Below, in pieces: positions 50,370 through 59,280 of a DNA stretch of 64,000 nucleotides; within the stretch, counting starts at the first letter, position 1, and every line of letters begins with the position of its first letter. The notes below the pieces were generated by a model. The model worked only from the letters and a program-made list of their open reading frames with translations. It had not been told where the DNA came from and made no database searches. The DNA is from Streptomyces sp. man185 (GTDB lineage: Bacteria; Actinomycetota; Actinomycetes; Streptomycetales; Streptomycetaceae): contig NTHE01000019.1 in NCBI GenBank assembly GCA_002551355.1, forward strand, positions 52,062-116,061. The letters run 5' to 3'. The position numbers and the translations under genes were made by a program.

Positions 50370-51924
50370 GGGCCGGGCCGCCGTCCTGGGCCGGGATCGC
50401 GGCGGTACTCCCCGTACCGTCCCCGCCTTTCCCGTCGCCCTCGTTGATCCGGGCCAGGACCGCGTCGCGCTCCGGGGTGTCCTCCGGCTTCACGAAGCCG
50501 ATCAGGACGTACAGCACGAGCGAGACGGCCAGCGGCACGGACACCTGGTACTGCAGTGGCACCCCACCCTCGACGGCCCAGTCGACCGGGTAGTTGACCA
50601 GCCAGAAGGCGAGCAGGCCCGCCCCCCAGCTGACCAGCGCGGCCGTGGGGCCGGACTTCCGGAACGGGCGCAGCAGGCCCAGCATGAACGGGATCGCGAT
50701 CGGGCCCATCAGCCCGGCGACCCACTTGATGACGACGGTGATGATGTCCTTGAACGTGGGCGAGTTGACCTGGGTCGCGATCGCCATCGACAGCGCGAGG
50801 AAGGCCACCGTGGTCCAGCGGGCCGCGATCAGCCCGGCGCGCTCGCTCCAGCCGCGCGCCGCCTTCGAGAGGGTCGGGGCGATGTCCCGGGTGAAGACGG
50901 CGGCGATGGCGTTGGCGTCCGAGGAGCACATGGCCATCGTGTGCGAGAAGAAGCCGACGATCACCAGACCCAACAGGCCGTGCGGCAGCAGCTGTTCGGT
51001 CATCAGCGCGTAGCTGTCGGAGGCATCCGGCTTCTGCGCGTCGACCAGCAGCGGGGCGCACCACATCGGGAAGAACAGCACCAGCGGCCAGACGAACCAC
51101 AGGACCGCCGAGAGCCGCGCCGAACGGGTCGCGGACGCGGCCGAGTCGGTCGCCATGTACCGCTGGGCCTGGTTCCACATGCCGCCGTTGTACTCGAAGG
51201 TCTTGATGAACAGGAACGCCATCAGGAACGTCACCGTGTACGGTCCGGCGGTCGGGTCCGCGTGCCCGTCGGGGAGCTTGTCCCAGACCGTCCACAGGGT
51301 GGAGAAGCCGTCGAGCTTGCTCATCACGGCGAGGAGCATCGCCAGACCGGCGAACAACTGGATGACGAACTGGCCCAGTTCGGTGAGGGCGTCCGCCCAC
51401 AGCCCGCCGACGGTGCAGTAGATCCCGGTGACGACGCCGGTGATCAGGATGCCCTGGGAGATGGACAGGCCGGTGAACACGGACAACAGGGTGGCGATGG
51501 CGGCCCACTTGGCGCCGACGTCCACGATCTTCAGCAACAGCCCCGACCAGGCGAGCGCCTGCTGCGTCCCGACGTTGTAGCGGTCCTTGAGGTACTCCAG
51601 CGGCGAGGCGACATGGAGCCGCGAGCGCAGCCAGTTCAGCCGGGGCGCGAAGAGCTTCGCGCCGATGAAGATGCCGATGGCGATCGGCAGCGACCAGGTC
51701 ACGAAGGACGTGACCCCGTACTGGTACGCGATGCCGGCGTATCCGGTGAACATCACCGCGCTGTAGCCGGACATGTGGTGCGAGATGCCCGACAGCCACC
51801 ACGGCATCCGGCCACCGGCCGTGAAGAAGTCGCTGACGTTGTCCACGCGTTTGTGCGACCAGAGTCCGATCGCGACCATCACGCCGAAGTAGCCGATGAG
51901 TACAGCCCAGTCGAGACTGTTCAT
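50347..51924 (-). CDS. Sodium:solute symporter family protein
   Basis: A 525-residue membrane transporter of the SSS family with about 13-14 spans. It begins MNSLDWAVLIGYFGVMVAIGLW; the sodium-site region DFFTAGGRMPWWLSGISHHMSGYSA and the family block WADALTELGQFVIQLFAG are visible. The C-terminal tail of about 40 residues is hydrophilic and ends PQPRG inside the 31-bp repeat. ATG 51922-51924 has GGAGGGGG upstream. The substrate (sugar, proline, carboxylate) cannot be told from sequence; similarity to the sugar-type branch (YDVE-like sites in GYAGIAYQYG) is a weak hint. Confidence 0.9.
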   Translation of the reverse strand: MNSLDWAVLIGYFGVMVAIGLWSHKRVDNVSDFFTAGGRMPWWLSGISHHMSGYSAVMFTGYAGIAYQYGVTSFVTWSLPIAIGIFIGAKLFAPRLNWLRSRLHVASPLEYLKDRYNVGTQQALAWSGLLLKIVDVGAKWAAIATLLSVFTGLSISQGILITGVVTGIYCTVGGLWADALTELGQFVIQLFAGLAMLLAVMSKLDGFSTLWTVWDKLPDGHADPTAGPYTVTFLMAFLFIKTFEYNGGMWNQAQRYMATDSAASATRSARLSAVLWFVWPLVLFFPMWCAPLLVDAQKPDASDSYALMTEQLLPHGLLGLVIVGFFSHTMAMCSSDANAIAAVFTRDIAPTLSKAARGWSERAGLIAARWTTVAFLALSMAIATQVNSPTFKDIITVVIKWVAGLMGPIAIPFMLGLLRPFRKSGPTAALVSWGAGLLAFWLVNYPVDWAVEGGVPLQYQVSVPLAVSLVLYVLIGFVKPEDTPERDAVLARINEGDGKGGDGTGSTAAIPAQDGGPAPAPQPRG

Positions 51925-52301
51925 GTCCCCCTCCAGGGGTCCGCCTTGTGAACGGGAACGCACTTCGTCGGTACGGCCGTTCAGCGGTGTCCCCTTGCGG
52001 GAGCGGGGACTTCGGGGATTGAACCCCTAGTGAGGGTCCTCGGTCAAGGCTGTCGGCGGTCATACATGTGAACCTCAATCAACAAGGCGAACGATTTTAC
52101 TCGTTCTTGACCTCGTGGGGCGTTGTCGCGAACGTGACCGCGGCCACACGATGGGCGGGCACTTCGTCAGGCTGTGCAGAGAAGTCAGGGAGCACGCGAC
52201 AACGCGCGAAGGCCGCACGGGATGCGGGTCCCGTGCGGCCGGTGAGTCGAGAGGGAGTGAGAGAGGGGGCGCGCCTCGTGCGCGTGGGGCTGATGAAGGC
52301 G
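51925..52301. other. Gap between leftward genes; promoter of the symporter and a terminator
   Basis: The 377 bases contain no supported gene. Next to the symporter lie GC-rich stretches, and further right is an AT-richer part (about 52065-52110) that probably holds its promoter. The right end contains the terminator of the SDR gene at 52211-52240. Confidence 0.5.
52211..52240 (-). terminator. Stem-loop terminator of the SDR gene
   Basis: GGCCGCACGGGA (52211-52222) and TCCCGTGCGGCC (52229-52240) are exact inverted arms around six bases, about 60 bases beyond the stop of the leftward SDR gene. Confidence 0.8.
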
Positions 52302-53084
52302 TCAGCGCATCAGCTCGCCCGCGTTGACCAGCAACGACTGCCCGGTGATCGCCCGGGCCCGGTCGGAGGCCAGGAAGGCGACCGCCTCCGCGACATCCCC
52401 GTCCGTGGCCAGCTCCGGCAGCGCCATCCGCTCGGTGAGCCGGGCCAGCACCTCGGACTCCGGCACGCCCTCGGTGTGTGCGGTGAACTGGACGTACGCC
52501 TGCACCGGAGGTCCCCACATCCAGCCCGGCAGTACCGTGTTGACCCGGATCCGGTCCGGGCCCAGTTCCCGGGCGAGCGAGTACATCGCCGAGGTGAGCG
52601 CCCCCTTGGACGCCGCGTACGCCGCCTGCCACACCTGGGAGGGCGCGGCCACCGCGGACTGCGTACCGATCACCACCACCGAGCCGCCCCGCTCCTTGAG
52701 GGCGGGCAGGCAGGCCCTGGTCATCCGCAGCGCGCCCAGGAGGTTCACGTCGATGACCGACTGCCAGGTGGCGAAGTCCGCGTCCTGGAGCCCGCCGAAG
52801 TAGCTGTCCCAGGCGGCGACATGGACCACCGCGTCGATCCCCCCGAACCGTTCCACCGCCAGCGCGGCCAGCGCCTCGCACTGCGCCTCGTCCGTGATGT
52901 CGGTGGAGAGGTGGGCGGTATGCCGGCCGCCCGGATCGATCTCCGCCGCGGACTTGGCCAGGTTCGCGGCCGTACGCGCGCCGAGCACCGCCCGCCCGCC
53001 GTCCCGGACGACGCTCGAAGCGACCCGGTGCCCGAGCCCCGGCCCGACGCCCGACACGATGACGGTCTTCCCCGCGAGCAACAT
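52302..53084 (-). CDS. SDR-family oxidoreductase
   Basis: A 260-residue short-chain dehydrogenase. The cofactor loop is SGVGPGLGHRVA, a variant of TGxxxGxG found in a branch of SDRs from catabolic operons. The catalytic serine lies in VIGTQSAVA and the Tyr/Lys pair in YAASKGALTSAM. The C-terminus ITGQSLLVNAGELMR is of normal length. ATG 53082-53084 has GGGAGG seven bases upstream. It is divergent from 53170 with a CTGACG palindrome between them, so it belongs to the same proposed regulon as the LLM/SDR locus at 15307-21762. Confidence 0.9.
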   Translation of the reverse strand: MLLAGKTVIVSGVGPGLGHRVASSVVRDGGRAVLGARTAANLAKSAAEIDPGGRHTAHLSTDITDEAQCEALAALAVERFGGIDAVVHVAAWDSYFGGLQDADFATWQSVIDVNLLGALRMTRACLPALKERGGSVVVIGTQSAVAAPSQVWQAAYAASKGALTSAMYSLARELGPDRIRVNTVLPGWMWGPPVQAYVQFTAHTEGVPESEVLARLTERMALPELATDGDVAEAVAFLASDRARAITGQSLLVNAGELMR

Positions 53085-53106
53085 CGGCGCCTCCCGGCCC
53101 TGGCAG

Positions 53107-53134
53107 TTGACCTGACGGTCCGTCAGGGTAGAGG
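53107..53134. promoter_or_regulatory. CTGACGnnnCGTCAG palindrome in the divergent SDR/unknown promoter
   Basis: CCTGACG-GTC-CGTCAGG (53111-53127) has the same core as the two sites at 17097-17175. It lies between a -35-like TTGACC (53107-53112) and a -10-like TAGAGG (53129-53134) for the rightward gene, so a bound repressor would cover that promoter. It is the only strong palindrome in the 85-base divergent gap. Confidence 0.75.
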
Positions 53135-53169
53135 GGTGCGGGTTCCGATGGAAGGGGAAGGGAGACCTG

Positions 53170-54015
53170 ATGGCCGATGACGCCGGGACGGGGAGCGAGC
53201 GGTACGCGGAGCTGGCGGGGACGGGGCCGTACGGGGTCCGCCCGGGGCGCGCCCTGATCACCATGGTCGAACCGCATCCGGGCCATGAGTACGCGTACAA
53301 CCGCTGGTACGAGGACGACCACTACTACGCGGGGGCGACCGCGATGCCGTGGATGTTCGCGGGGCGGCGCTGGGTGGCCACCAAGGACCTCCAGTTGCTG
53401 CGCTATCCGGAGACGTCGGCGGTCGCCCGGCCTGTCGGCGCGGGGTGCTATCTGTCGACGTACTGGGTGACCGAGGGCCGCTACGACGACCACATGAAGT
53501 GGACCGTCGCGATCAACAAGCGGCTCAACCGGGACGGCCGGGTCTACCAGGATCGGACCCACGTCTTCACGGCGTTCCAGGACCACGAGGCCACCGTCTA
53601 CCGCGACGGAGCCGCCGGCCCGCGGGACGTCCACGCGCTCGACCACCCGTACGCGGGCCTCGTCCTCCAGGTCATCGACGCCGAGGGGCCCGAACGGCGG
53701 GCGGAGCTGCTGGAATGGCTGCGTTCGCGCCATCTCCCGAAGCGGCTGAAGGGATCGCCCGCAGCCATGGTCACGGTGTTCCGGCCGACGCCCCTGCCCG
53801 GCGACCGGATGACGTACGTGAAGCAGGTCGAGGGGATCGACACCCGGCTGACGCTGCTGTGGTTTCTCCAGGAGGACCCGCGGGCCTGCTGGGAGGAGCA
53901 CTTCACCGGTCTGGACACGGTGGTCGCGGAGACCGGCCTCGGCCGGGTCGAGCTGGTCGCCCCGTTCGTGCCGACCGTGCCGGGGACGGACCGGTACGTC
54001 GACCGCCTGCGATGA
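53170..54015 (+). CDS. Conserved protein of unknown function, possibly EthD-like fold
   Basis: A 281-residue soluble protein that I cannot name. It is rich in aromatic residues, with YNRWYEDDHYYAGATAMPWMFAGRRWVA near residue 40, a pattern reminiscent of EthD/dimeric alpha-beta barrel proteins (NxWYxxxH). A second similar half may begin near residue 150 (LVLQVIDAEGPERRAELLEWL). No signal peptide or membrane span is present. ATG 53170 has GGGGAAGGGAG upstream. Its promoter overlaps the CTGACG palindrome, which links it to the SDR gene and to the LLM locus. A role in handling the same substrate is inferred. Confidence 0.75.
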   Translation: MADDAGTGSERYAELAGTGPYGVRPGRALITMVEPHPGHEYAYNRWYEDDHYYAGATAMPWMFAGRRWVATKDLQLLRYPETSAVARPVGAGCYLSTYWVTEGRYDDHMKWTVAINKRLNRDGRVYQDRTHVFTAFQDHEATVYRDGAAGPRDVHALDHPYAGLVLQVIDAEGPERRAELLEWLRSRHLPKRLKGSPAAMVTVFRPTPLPGDRMTYVKQVEGIDTRLTLLWFLQEDPRACWEEHFTGLDTVVAETGLGRVELVAPFVPTVPGTDRYVDRLR

Positions 54016-54130
54016 CGCCGAAGGGCGGTGCCGGATCGTGCCGAGCCCCCTCGGCCAGGACGGCGAACCGGTCGAGAGGGCTCCATCAGGTGGTGCGGTG
54101 GTGCGGTGGTACGTGAACGGTGTCGGCTGA

Positions 54131-54337
54131 TCAGGCGTTGATCGAGCCTGTGGCGACATCGCGCACGAACGCGTTCCACGCACCGGGGACGAAGGTCAGC
54201 GAGGGGCCCTCAGGGGCCTTCGAGTCGCGTACGGCGATGGACAGCGTGACCGGGGACTTGACCTCGACGCACGCGCCGTTGCCCCCGGAGTACGACGACT
54301 TCGTCCACTTGTCCGTAGCACCCTGAAGAATTGCCAT
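54131..54337 (-). CDS. DUF397-domain small protein
   Basis: A 68-residue protein that is all DUF397: WTKSSYSGGNGACVEV near residue 10 and VRDSKAPEGPSLTFVPGAWNAFVRDV at the end. ATG 54335-54337 has CCGGAGTG upstream; a GTG two codons earlier is less well placed. DUF397 proteins in Streptomyces partner with XRE/DUF5753 regulators, such as the gene 187 bases upstream, in the manner of the WhiJ locus, and the pairs behave like regulatory switches affecting development. Confidence 0.93.
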   Translation of the reverse strand: MAILQGATDKWTKSSYSGGNGACVEVKSPVTLSIAVRDSKAPEGPSLTFVPGAWNAFVRDVATGSINA

Positions 54338-54524
54338 GTTCACTCCGGTTCAGAGAGTTGGGTGAGTCGCACCAACCTGATTCCGATTGGCGTGATCGAC
54401 GCTACTCGCCAAGCCCCGTCCATGAGATGGCCGTTCACTCGACCGGGTGGTCTTTCTGCTGTAAGCCTTCTGCGCTGAGTGGGCGGCGGTGTATTATCCC
54501 GCCGCTCGCTCCGTGTGTCCGAAT

Positions 54525-55382
54525 TCAGCTGGTGTACGACTTGGCGATCTTGCTGATGAACTCCCGGGTCTGCTCCACGTTCAGCGCCTGCGCCCGCAGG
54601 TGCTCGTACATCACGCTGTAGCGCTGCACGTCGTTCGCCTTCTCCAGGTAGAGGTCGCTCGTGACGCCCTCGATGTAGACGACGCTGGAGTCGGCGGCGT
54701 CCGGGAACTCCAGGATCGCGTACTGGCCGTTGATGCCCGGGTGCGCGCCCATGTCGAACGGCAGGACCTGCACGGTGACGTGCGGCAGGTGCGACTGCTC
54801 GACGAGGTGCTCCAGCTGGTCGATCATCACCTGCTTGTCGCCGACCACCCGGCGCAGCGCCGACTCGTCGATCACGGCCCAGAGCCGCAGCGGATTCTCC
54901 GGCGCGTTGACCCGGTCCTGCCGCCGCGACCGTACGTTGACCCGCTTCTCGATGTCCGAGGGCGGGGCCTCGGGAAGCGCGCCGCTGATCAGGGCCTCGG
55001 CGTACGCCCGGGTCTGGAGCAGGCCCGGAACCATCTGGGGCTCGTACACCCGCAGCGACTCCGCGTCCGTCTCCAGACCGATGTAGACGCTGTACGGGAT
55101 GTCGCCGAAGGCGTGCCACCAGCCCTGCTGGCGGGAGTCCTTCGCCATCTGCATGAGCGAGTCGACGATGCGGACGTCCTCTACCTCGTACACCCCGCAG
55201 AGGTCACGTACATCGCGCTGGCTGATGGAGCGGCGGCCGTTCTCCAGGCGGCTGATCTTCGACTGCGAGACCAGCAGCCGCTCCGCCACTTCCTCGGCCG
55301 TCATGCCTTTGAGCTCGCGCAGGCGGCGCAGTTCCTGGCCCAACCTGCGTCGCCTGACAGTGGGATTGACGTTGGACGGCAC
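54525..55382 (-). CDS. XRE-family regulator with DUF5753
   Basis: A 285-residue regulator of the WhiJ-like type. The N-terminal helix-turn-helix at about residues 13-67 is LGQELRRLRELKGMTAEEVAERLLVSQSKISRLENG. The following DUF5753 contains the family phrases YEPQMVPGLLQTRAYAEALI and VQVLPFDMGAHPGINGQYAILEF. GTG 55380-55382 has GGAGGTG at a good distance. It lies directly upstream of, and on the same strand as, the DUF397 gene. Its DNA site is unknown. Confidence 0.93.
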   Translation of the reverse strand: MPSNVNPTVRRRRLGQELRRLRELKGMTAEEVAERLLVSQSKISRLENGRRSISQRDVRDLCGVYEVEDVRIVDSLMQMAKDSRQQGWWHAFGDIPYSVYIGLETDAESLRVYEPQMVPGLLQTRAYAEALISGALPEAPPSDIEKRVNVRSRRQDRVNAPENPLRLWAVIDESALRRVVGDKQVMIDQLEHLVEQSHLPHVTVQVLPFDMGAHPGINGQYAILEFPDAADSSVVYIEGVTSDLYLEKANDVQRYSVMYEHLRAQALNVEQTREFISKIAKSYTS

Positions 55383-55519
55383 GGAAACGGCACCTCCGGC
55401 TATGTAGCTGTGCGTATCTACTGCTCAGCAGATTGCCACCCCTTGCCCCGGCCGCGCTGGGAAATGGCCACACGCGGGGCACGGGGGCGCACGCACCGGT
55501 GCGCGGGACGGCGCACAAG

Positions 55520-55563
55520 CGCACGGGGCAGCCGGCGAAGGTGACTACCGGCTGCCCCGTGCG
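55520..55563 (-). terminator. Long stem-loop terminator of the GPP34 gene
   Basis: Arms of 16 bases at 55520-55535 and 55548-55563 are exact inverted copies around 12 bases. The hairpin is 76 bases beyond the leftward stop at 55639. Confidence 0.75.
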
Positions 55564-55638
55564 TGGTGCGGCTCCCGGACCGGGTCCTGTGACGACTGAC
55601 GACGGTACGGCGGTGTGCGGTTGTTCAGGTCCGTACGG

Positions 55639-56358
55639 TCAGCTCGCGGCGGTGTGCGCCATGCTGCCGCGCCGGGCCTGTGCTTGCGGCTGCAACGGAA
55701 CGCCCGCTGCCTGCTGCGTACGGCGTGGCTGGACGGCCACACCGTTCTGGACGTCCATCACGGCGTGCGCCACGAGTCCGCCCATCGGGTCGTGCCTGAT
55801 CAGGTCCCGGAGCCGGGAGCGCGACGAGCGCCCCTCGTTCCCGGGGTACAGGTGCTTGCCGAGTCCGACCGCGTGGGCCAGTGCGGCGAGCGCCGCGGTC
55901 CGCGGGTCCGGCGGTACGCCGGTGCGGATCGCGCTGTCCAGCCGGTTCCTGATGTCCCGGCTGATCGCCGTCTCCGTCGCTTGGTAGCGAGTCGTCGGCA
56001 GCACTCCGCACATCTGGCCCGCCACGGCATGAACCATGCCGCACCGCTCCAGATGAGCGAGGTAGATCTGGCGCAGCCCCAGGCGGGGCCCGCCGATCCA
56101 GTGGACCGCCCGAACCGGGCTGCCACGACGGCGCAGCAGCTCCAGTGCGGAGTCCAGAGTCGGATCTCCTGTCGGCCGTGGCATCACCACGGCGATACGA
56201 TCCCCGTCAGGGGCTATCCGTCCTGCCAGAGCCAGCTCCACTAGCTGTGCCCCGGCCAGGCCGAGGTCGAGCGACTGCGGCTGCGCTGTGGTACCCGTGG
56301 TCGGGTCCAGAGCGAGCAGCAGAAGCTCCTCCGGGATTGTTCTGCGGCTCCTGCCCAT
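55639..56358 (-). CDS. GPP34-family (Golgi phosphoprotein 3-like) protein
   Basis: A 239-residue protein with the GPP34 beginning TIPEELLLLALDPTTG and the block GLAGAQLVELALAGRI. In eukaryotes the fold binds phosphatidylinositol-4-phosphate at Golgi membranes; in actinobacteria it is common next to developmental and membrane-trafficking genes, but its function is unknown. The C-terminus (about 40 residues, PQPQAQARRGSM-like) is glutamine- and arginine-rich and probably disordered. ATG 56356-56358 has GGGGAGG six bases upstream. Confidence 0.85.
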   Translation of the reverse strand: MGRSRRTIPEELLLLALDPTTGTTAQPQSLDLGLAGAQLVELALAGRIAPDGDRIAVVMPRPTGDPTLDSALELLRRRGSPVRAVHWIGGPRLGLRQIYLAHLERCGMVHAVAGQMCGVLPTTRYQATETAISRDIRNRLDSAIRTGVPPDPRTAALAALAHAVGLGKHLYPGNEGRSSRSRLRDLIRHDPMGGLVAHAVMDVQNGVAVQPRRTQQAAGVPLQPQAQARRGSMAHTAAS

Positions 56359-56550
56359 CCATGCCTCCCCGCGTGGATGTCTGACAGGGTGACCCCTCTC
56401 ACATTCATCTGTCGAGAGCGCCTGGCCGCTTTGTATGGGAACCAGTAGGTATGTCGTTCTCGTCTAGCAGCTCGGCCAGGGGTTCACACAGGACACTGGT
56501 AGATGGTTCGGACAGCGCGGGGTGGCCCCGCAGCGCACGAGGAGGCATCG

Positions 56551-59103
56551 GTGGCGGGCGAGTCCCCCGACAAAACGGAGCAGCATAAGTCGTCGGGGAC
56601 GGCTGCGGAGGAACGCGACCCGCGCTTCGCCGTGTTCCGCGACCCCGGCGCGGACACGGACGCGGACGCGCGTGCGGACGCGGACTCGGGAGCCACGTCC
56701 GACACGGCGACCGCTGTGTTCCGGCCCCGGCTTCCGGAGGACGCCGCCCGGCGTGAGTCCGAGAAGGAGTCCACCGCCGCGGCGGTGGAGCCGAAGGCCG
56801 AGCCGGAGGACGCCTCCGAGCCGGAGGCCGGGACACAGGCCGAGTCCGAGCCGGAGAGCGCGCCTGGGGCAGCTCCCACGGCCTCTGGGGAGGCCGTGGC
56901 GTCCCCGGAGGACCCGGAGGACTCGGGAGCCGCCGAGGACCGCACAGGGCCGGACACGGGCGCGGAGACGCCTGACCCGGAGACGCCCGCGGAAGGATCG
57001 GCGGACGACCCGGCAGGTGCCGGGGACGGAGAAGGGGACGGCCGCCTGCGTGCCGCGGTGGCCGCCTGGGTCGATGCCGAGGCCGAGCCGAAGCCGGCGG
57101 CGGACACGGACGGCGACGCCGACTCGGAGGCGAAGCCCGAGGCCGACTGCGACGACGAGCCTTCGGCGAAGGCGGAGCAGGAGCCCGAGTCCAAGCCCGA
57201 GGCGGACGTGGAGTCGAAGCCGAAGCCGAAGGGCGAGCAGGGCGACGAGCCGAAGCCTGAGCCGAAGCCTGAGCCGAAGCCTGAGCCGAAGCCTGAGCCG
57301 AAGCCTGAGCCGAAGCCTGAGCCGAAGGCCGAAACCGAGCCGGACAGCGCGTCCGACTCCGAGCCGGACAGCGCGTCCGACTCCGGGGCAGCCGCCGAGC
57401 CGGACGCCGAAGACGCCTCCGACCTGCGGGGAATCGATCAGCCCACCGCCATCTTCAAGGCGGTCAAACCGGCCGACCGGGTCGACCAGGCGACGACCGC
57501 GCTGAAGCTCCCGCCCCGCGAGAGCCAGCCCGACGGCAAGAGCAAGAGCAAGAGCGCGAGCGGGAGCGAGGGCGGGAAGCCCGAGAGCGAGGTCGAGCGC
57601 ACGAGCACGTTCGTGCCGCTGCGCTCCGACGACGTACGGTCCGCCCCCGCGCCCCGCAAGCCGGAGCCCGGACCCGAGGCCGGACCCGAGCACGAGTCCG
57701 CGGCCGGGTCCGAGGCGCCCGTGCGTACCCCGGAAGCCGGCTCTCCGGCCTCCCCGGCGCCCGCCGCCCCCTCCTGGGCGGCGGCCGAGCGGACCCGGCA
57801 GCAGCCGCTTCCGCCGAGGCCGCCGCTCGACCTGCTCGCCGAGCTGACGAACACCCCGCCGCCGCCGGAGACCCCGGTCCGGACCGCCGTCCGACGGGTC
57901 AAGATCTGGACCCCGCTGGTGCTCCTCCTGCTGATCGTCTTTGCGATCGTGCAGGTGATGCGCCCGCTTCCGGAGCCCTCGCTGGAGCTCACGGCGAAGC
58001 CGACGTACACCTTCGACGGCGGGGCGGCGAAGCTGTCCTGGCCGGGCCAGGGGCAGTCGGCCGTGATGGTGGACGGCGTCGGGTCGCTCGGTTCCGAGGG
58101 CGCGCAGAAGCCGGCCCCGATCGCCAGCGTCGCGAAGGTCATGACCGCCTACGTGATCCTTGAGGGGCACCCCCTCAAGGATGACGAGGAGGGCGAGACG
58201 ATCACCGTCGACCAGAAGGCGGAGGACGAGTCCAAGCGGCCCGACGAGTCGACGGCCCCGCTGACCAAGGGGCAGAAGCTGACCCAGCGGCAGATGCTCC
58301 AGCTGCTGATGATCCCCTCGGGGAACAACGCGGCGCGGCTGCTCGCCCGCTGGGACGCCGGTTCCGAGGACGCGTTCATCGACAAGATGAACGACGCGGC
58401 CAAGGACCTCGGCATGACCGGGTCGACGTACACGGACCCGAGCGGTCTGGAGAAGACCACCGTCTCCACGGCCACCGACCAGCTGAAGCTGGCGCAGGCG
58501 GTCATGCGCAACGAGGTCTTCAGGAAGATCGTGGACATGCCCGAGGTCGAGATCGAGGGCATAGACGGCAAGATCTACAACAACAACAACCTCCTGCTGC
58601 AGCCGGGTGTGAGCGGCATCAAGACCGGGTCCTCCACCCCGGCGGGCGGCAACCTGCTCTGGTCCGCGAACACCAAGGTCGACGGCAAGATGCTGTGGAT
58701 CTACGGAGCGGTGATGGGCCAGCAGGCCGGTACCGGCCGGGTCTACGACAGCCTGGAGCTGTCCCTGCAGAACAGCCTGAAGCTGATCAAGGACGCGCAG
58801 GAGGCCGCCACCTCGGCGACGGTGGTGAAGAAGGGCGATGTCGTCGGGTACGTGGACAACGGATTCGGCGGACAGACCCCGGTGGTCGCCACCAAGAACC
58901 TCAAGGCGGTCGGCTGGTCCGGCCTGGAGGTCGAGCTCGAGGTCACGGACAACGGCGAGGGCATCGACCACGCCGCGAAGGCCGGGAGCGAGGTCGGCAT
59001 GGTGACCGTGGGCACGGGCACCGGGAAGGTCACGGCACCGGTGGTGCTGCAGGGCGATCTGACCGAGCCGGCCTTCGGCGACAAGCTGACCAGGATCGGC
59101 TGA
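56551..59103 (+). CDS. D-alanyl-D-alanine carboxypeptidase (S11) with long acidic repeat N-terminus
   Basis: An 850-residue membrane-anchored peptidoglycan carboxypeptidase. The first 450 residues are a disordered acidic region rich in Glu, Pro and Ala, including repeated EPKP. One membrane span follows (WTPLVLLLLIVFAIVQVM, about residues 452-470). The extracellular S11 domain has Ser526-Val-Ala-Lys529, Ser590-Gly-Asn592 and Lys691-Thr-Gly, and a C-terminal domain completes it. The span order puts the acidic region in the cytoplasm. GTG 56551 is chosen because GAGGAGG lies five bases before it; ATG 56503 would add 16 residues without a ribosome site. It probably trims stem peptides at sites set by cytoplasmic partners of the acidic region. 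Confidence 0.92.
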   Translation: MAGESPDKTEQHKSSGTAAEERDPRFAVFRDPGADTDADARADADSGATSDTATAVFRPRLPEDAARRESEKESTAAAVEPKAEPEDASEPEAGTQAESEPESAPGAAPTASGEAVASPEDPEDSGAAEDRTGPDTGAETPDPETPAEGSADDPAGAGDGEGDGRLRAAVAAWVDAEAEPKPAADTDGDADSEAKPEADCDDEPSAKAEQEPESKPEADVESKPKPKGEQGDEPKPEPKPEPKPEPKPEPKPEPKPEPKAETEPDSASDSEPDSASDSGAAAEPDAEDASDLRGIDQPTAIFKAVKPADRVDQATTALKLPPRESQPDGKSKSKSASGSEGGKPESEVERTSTFVPLRSDDVRSAPAPRKPEPGPEAGPEHESAAGSEAPVRTPEAGSPASPAPAAPSWAAAERTRQQPLPPRPPLDLLAELTNTPPPPETPVRTAVRRVKIWTPLVLLLLIVFAIVQVMRPLPEPSLELTAKPTYTFDGGAAKLSWPGQGQSAVMVDGVGSLGSEGAQKPAPIASVAKVMTAYVILEGHPLKDDEEGETITVDQKAEDESKRPDESTAPLTKGQKLTQRQMLQLLMIPSGNNAARLLARWDAGSEDAFIDKMNDAAKDLGMTGSTYTDPSGLEKTTVSTATDQLKLAQAVMRNEVFRKIVDMPEVEIEGIDGKIYNNNNLLLQPGVSGIKTGSSTPAGGNLLWSANTKVDGKMLWIYGAVMGQQAGTGRVYDSLELSLQNSLKLIKDAQEAATSATVVKKGDVVGYVDNGFGGQTPVVATKNLKAVGWSGLEVELEVTDNGEGIDHAAKAGSEVGMVTVGTGTGKVTAPVVLQGDLTEPAFGDKLTRIG
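57247..57330 (+). repeat. 12-bp tandem repeat encoding EPKP
   Basis: Unit GAGCCGAAGCCT, six exact copies from 57247 plus a seventh with changes ending at 57330. It encodes Glu-Pro-Lys-Pro repeats in the cytoplasmic region of the carboxypeptidase. The near-identity of copies at the DNA level shows recent expansion. Confidence 0.95.
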
Positions 59104-59280
59104 GACAACCGGAGCGGGATGGGGGCGGGGGAGGGCGGCACGGTCCGCCCTCCACCGCCTCTGACCGTTTATGACAGAGATGCCTGCCGGGGGTACGTGT
59201 TAGCGTCCCCGGACAACTCAAGGGTGCTGGGACGCGTCCTTGAAGAGGTACGGGGCCGGCGGAGGACGGGGAGAGCCGTA

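Noticed and set aside
52068..53180. A long rightward open frame opposite the SDR gene
   Set aside because: It is antisense to a clear SDR with intact motifs and its residues show the arginine/glycine bias of a shadow frame.
57247..57330. CRISPR-like appearance of short regular repeats (also at 50254-50369 and 8817-8860)
   Set aside because: The units are contiguous with no spacers, two of them encode protein linkers, and no cas genes are present.
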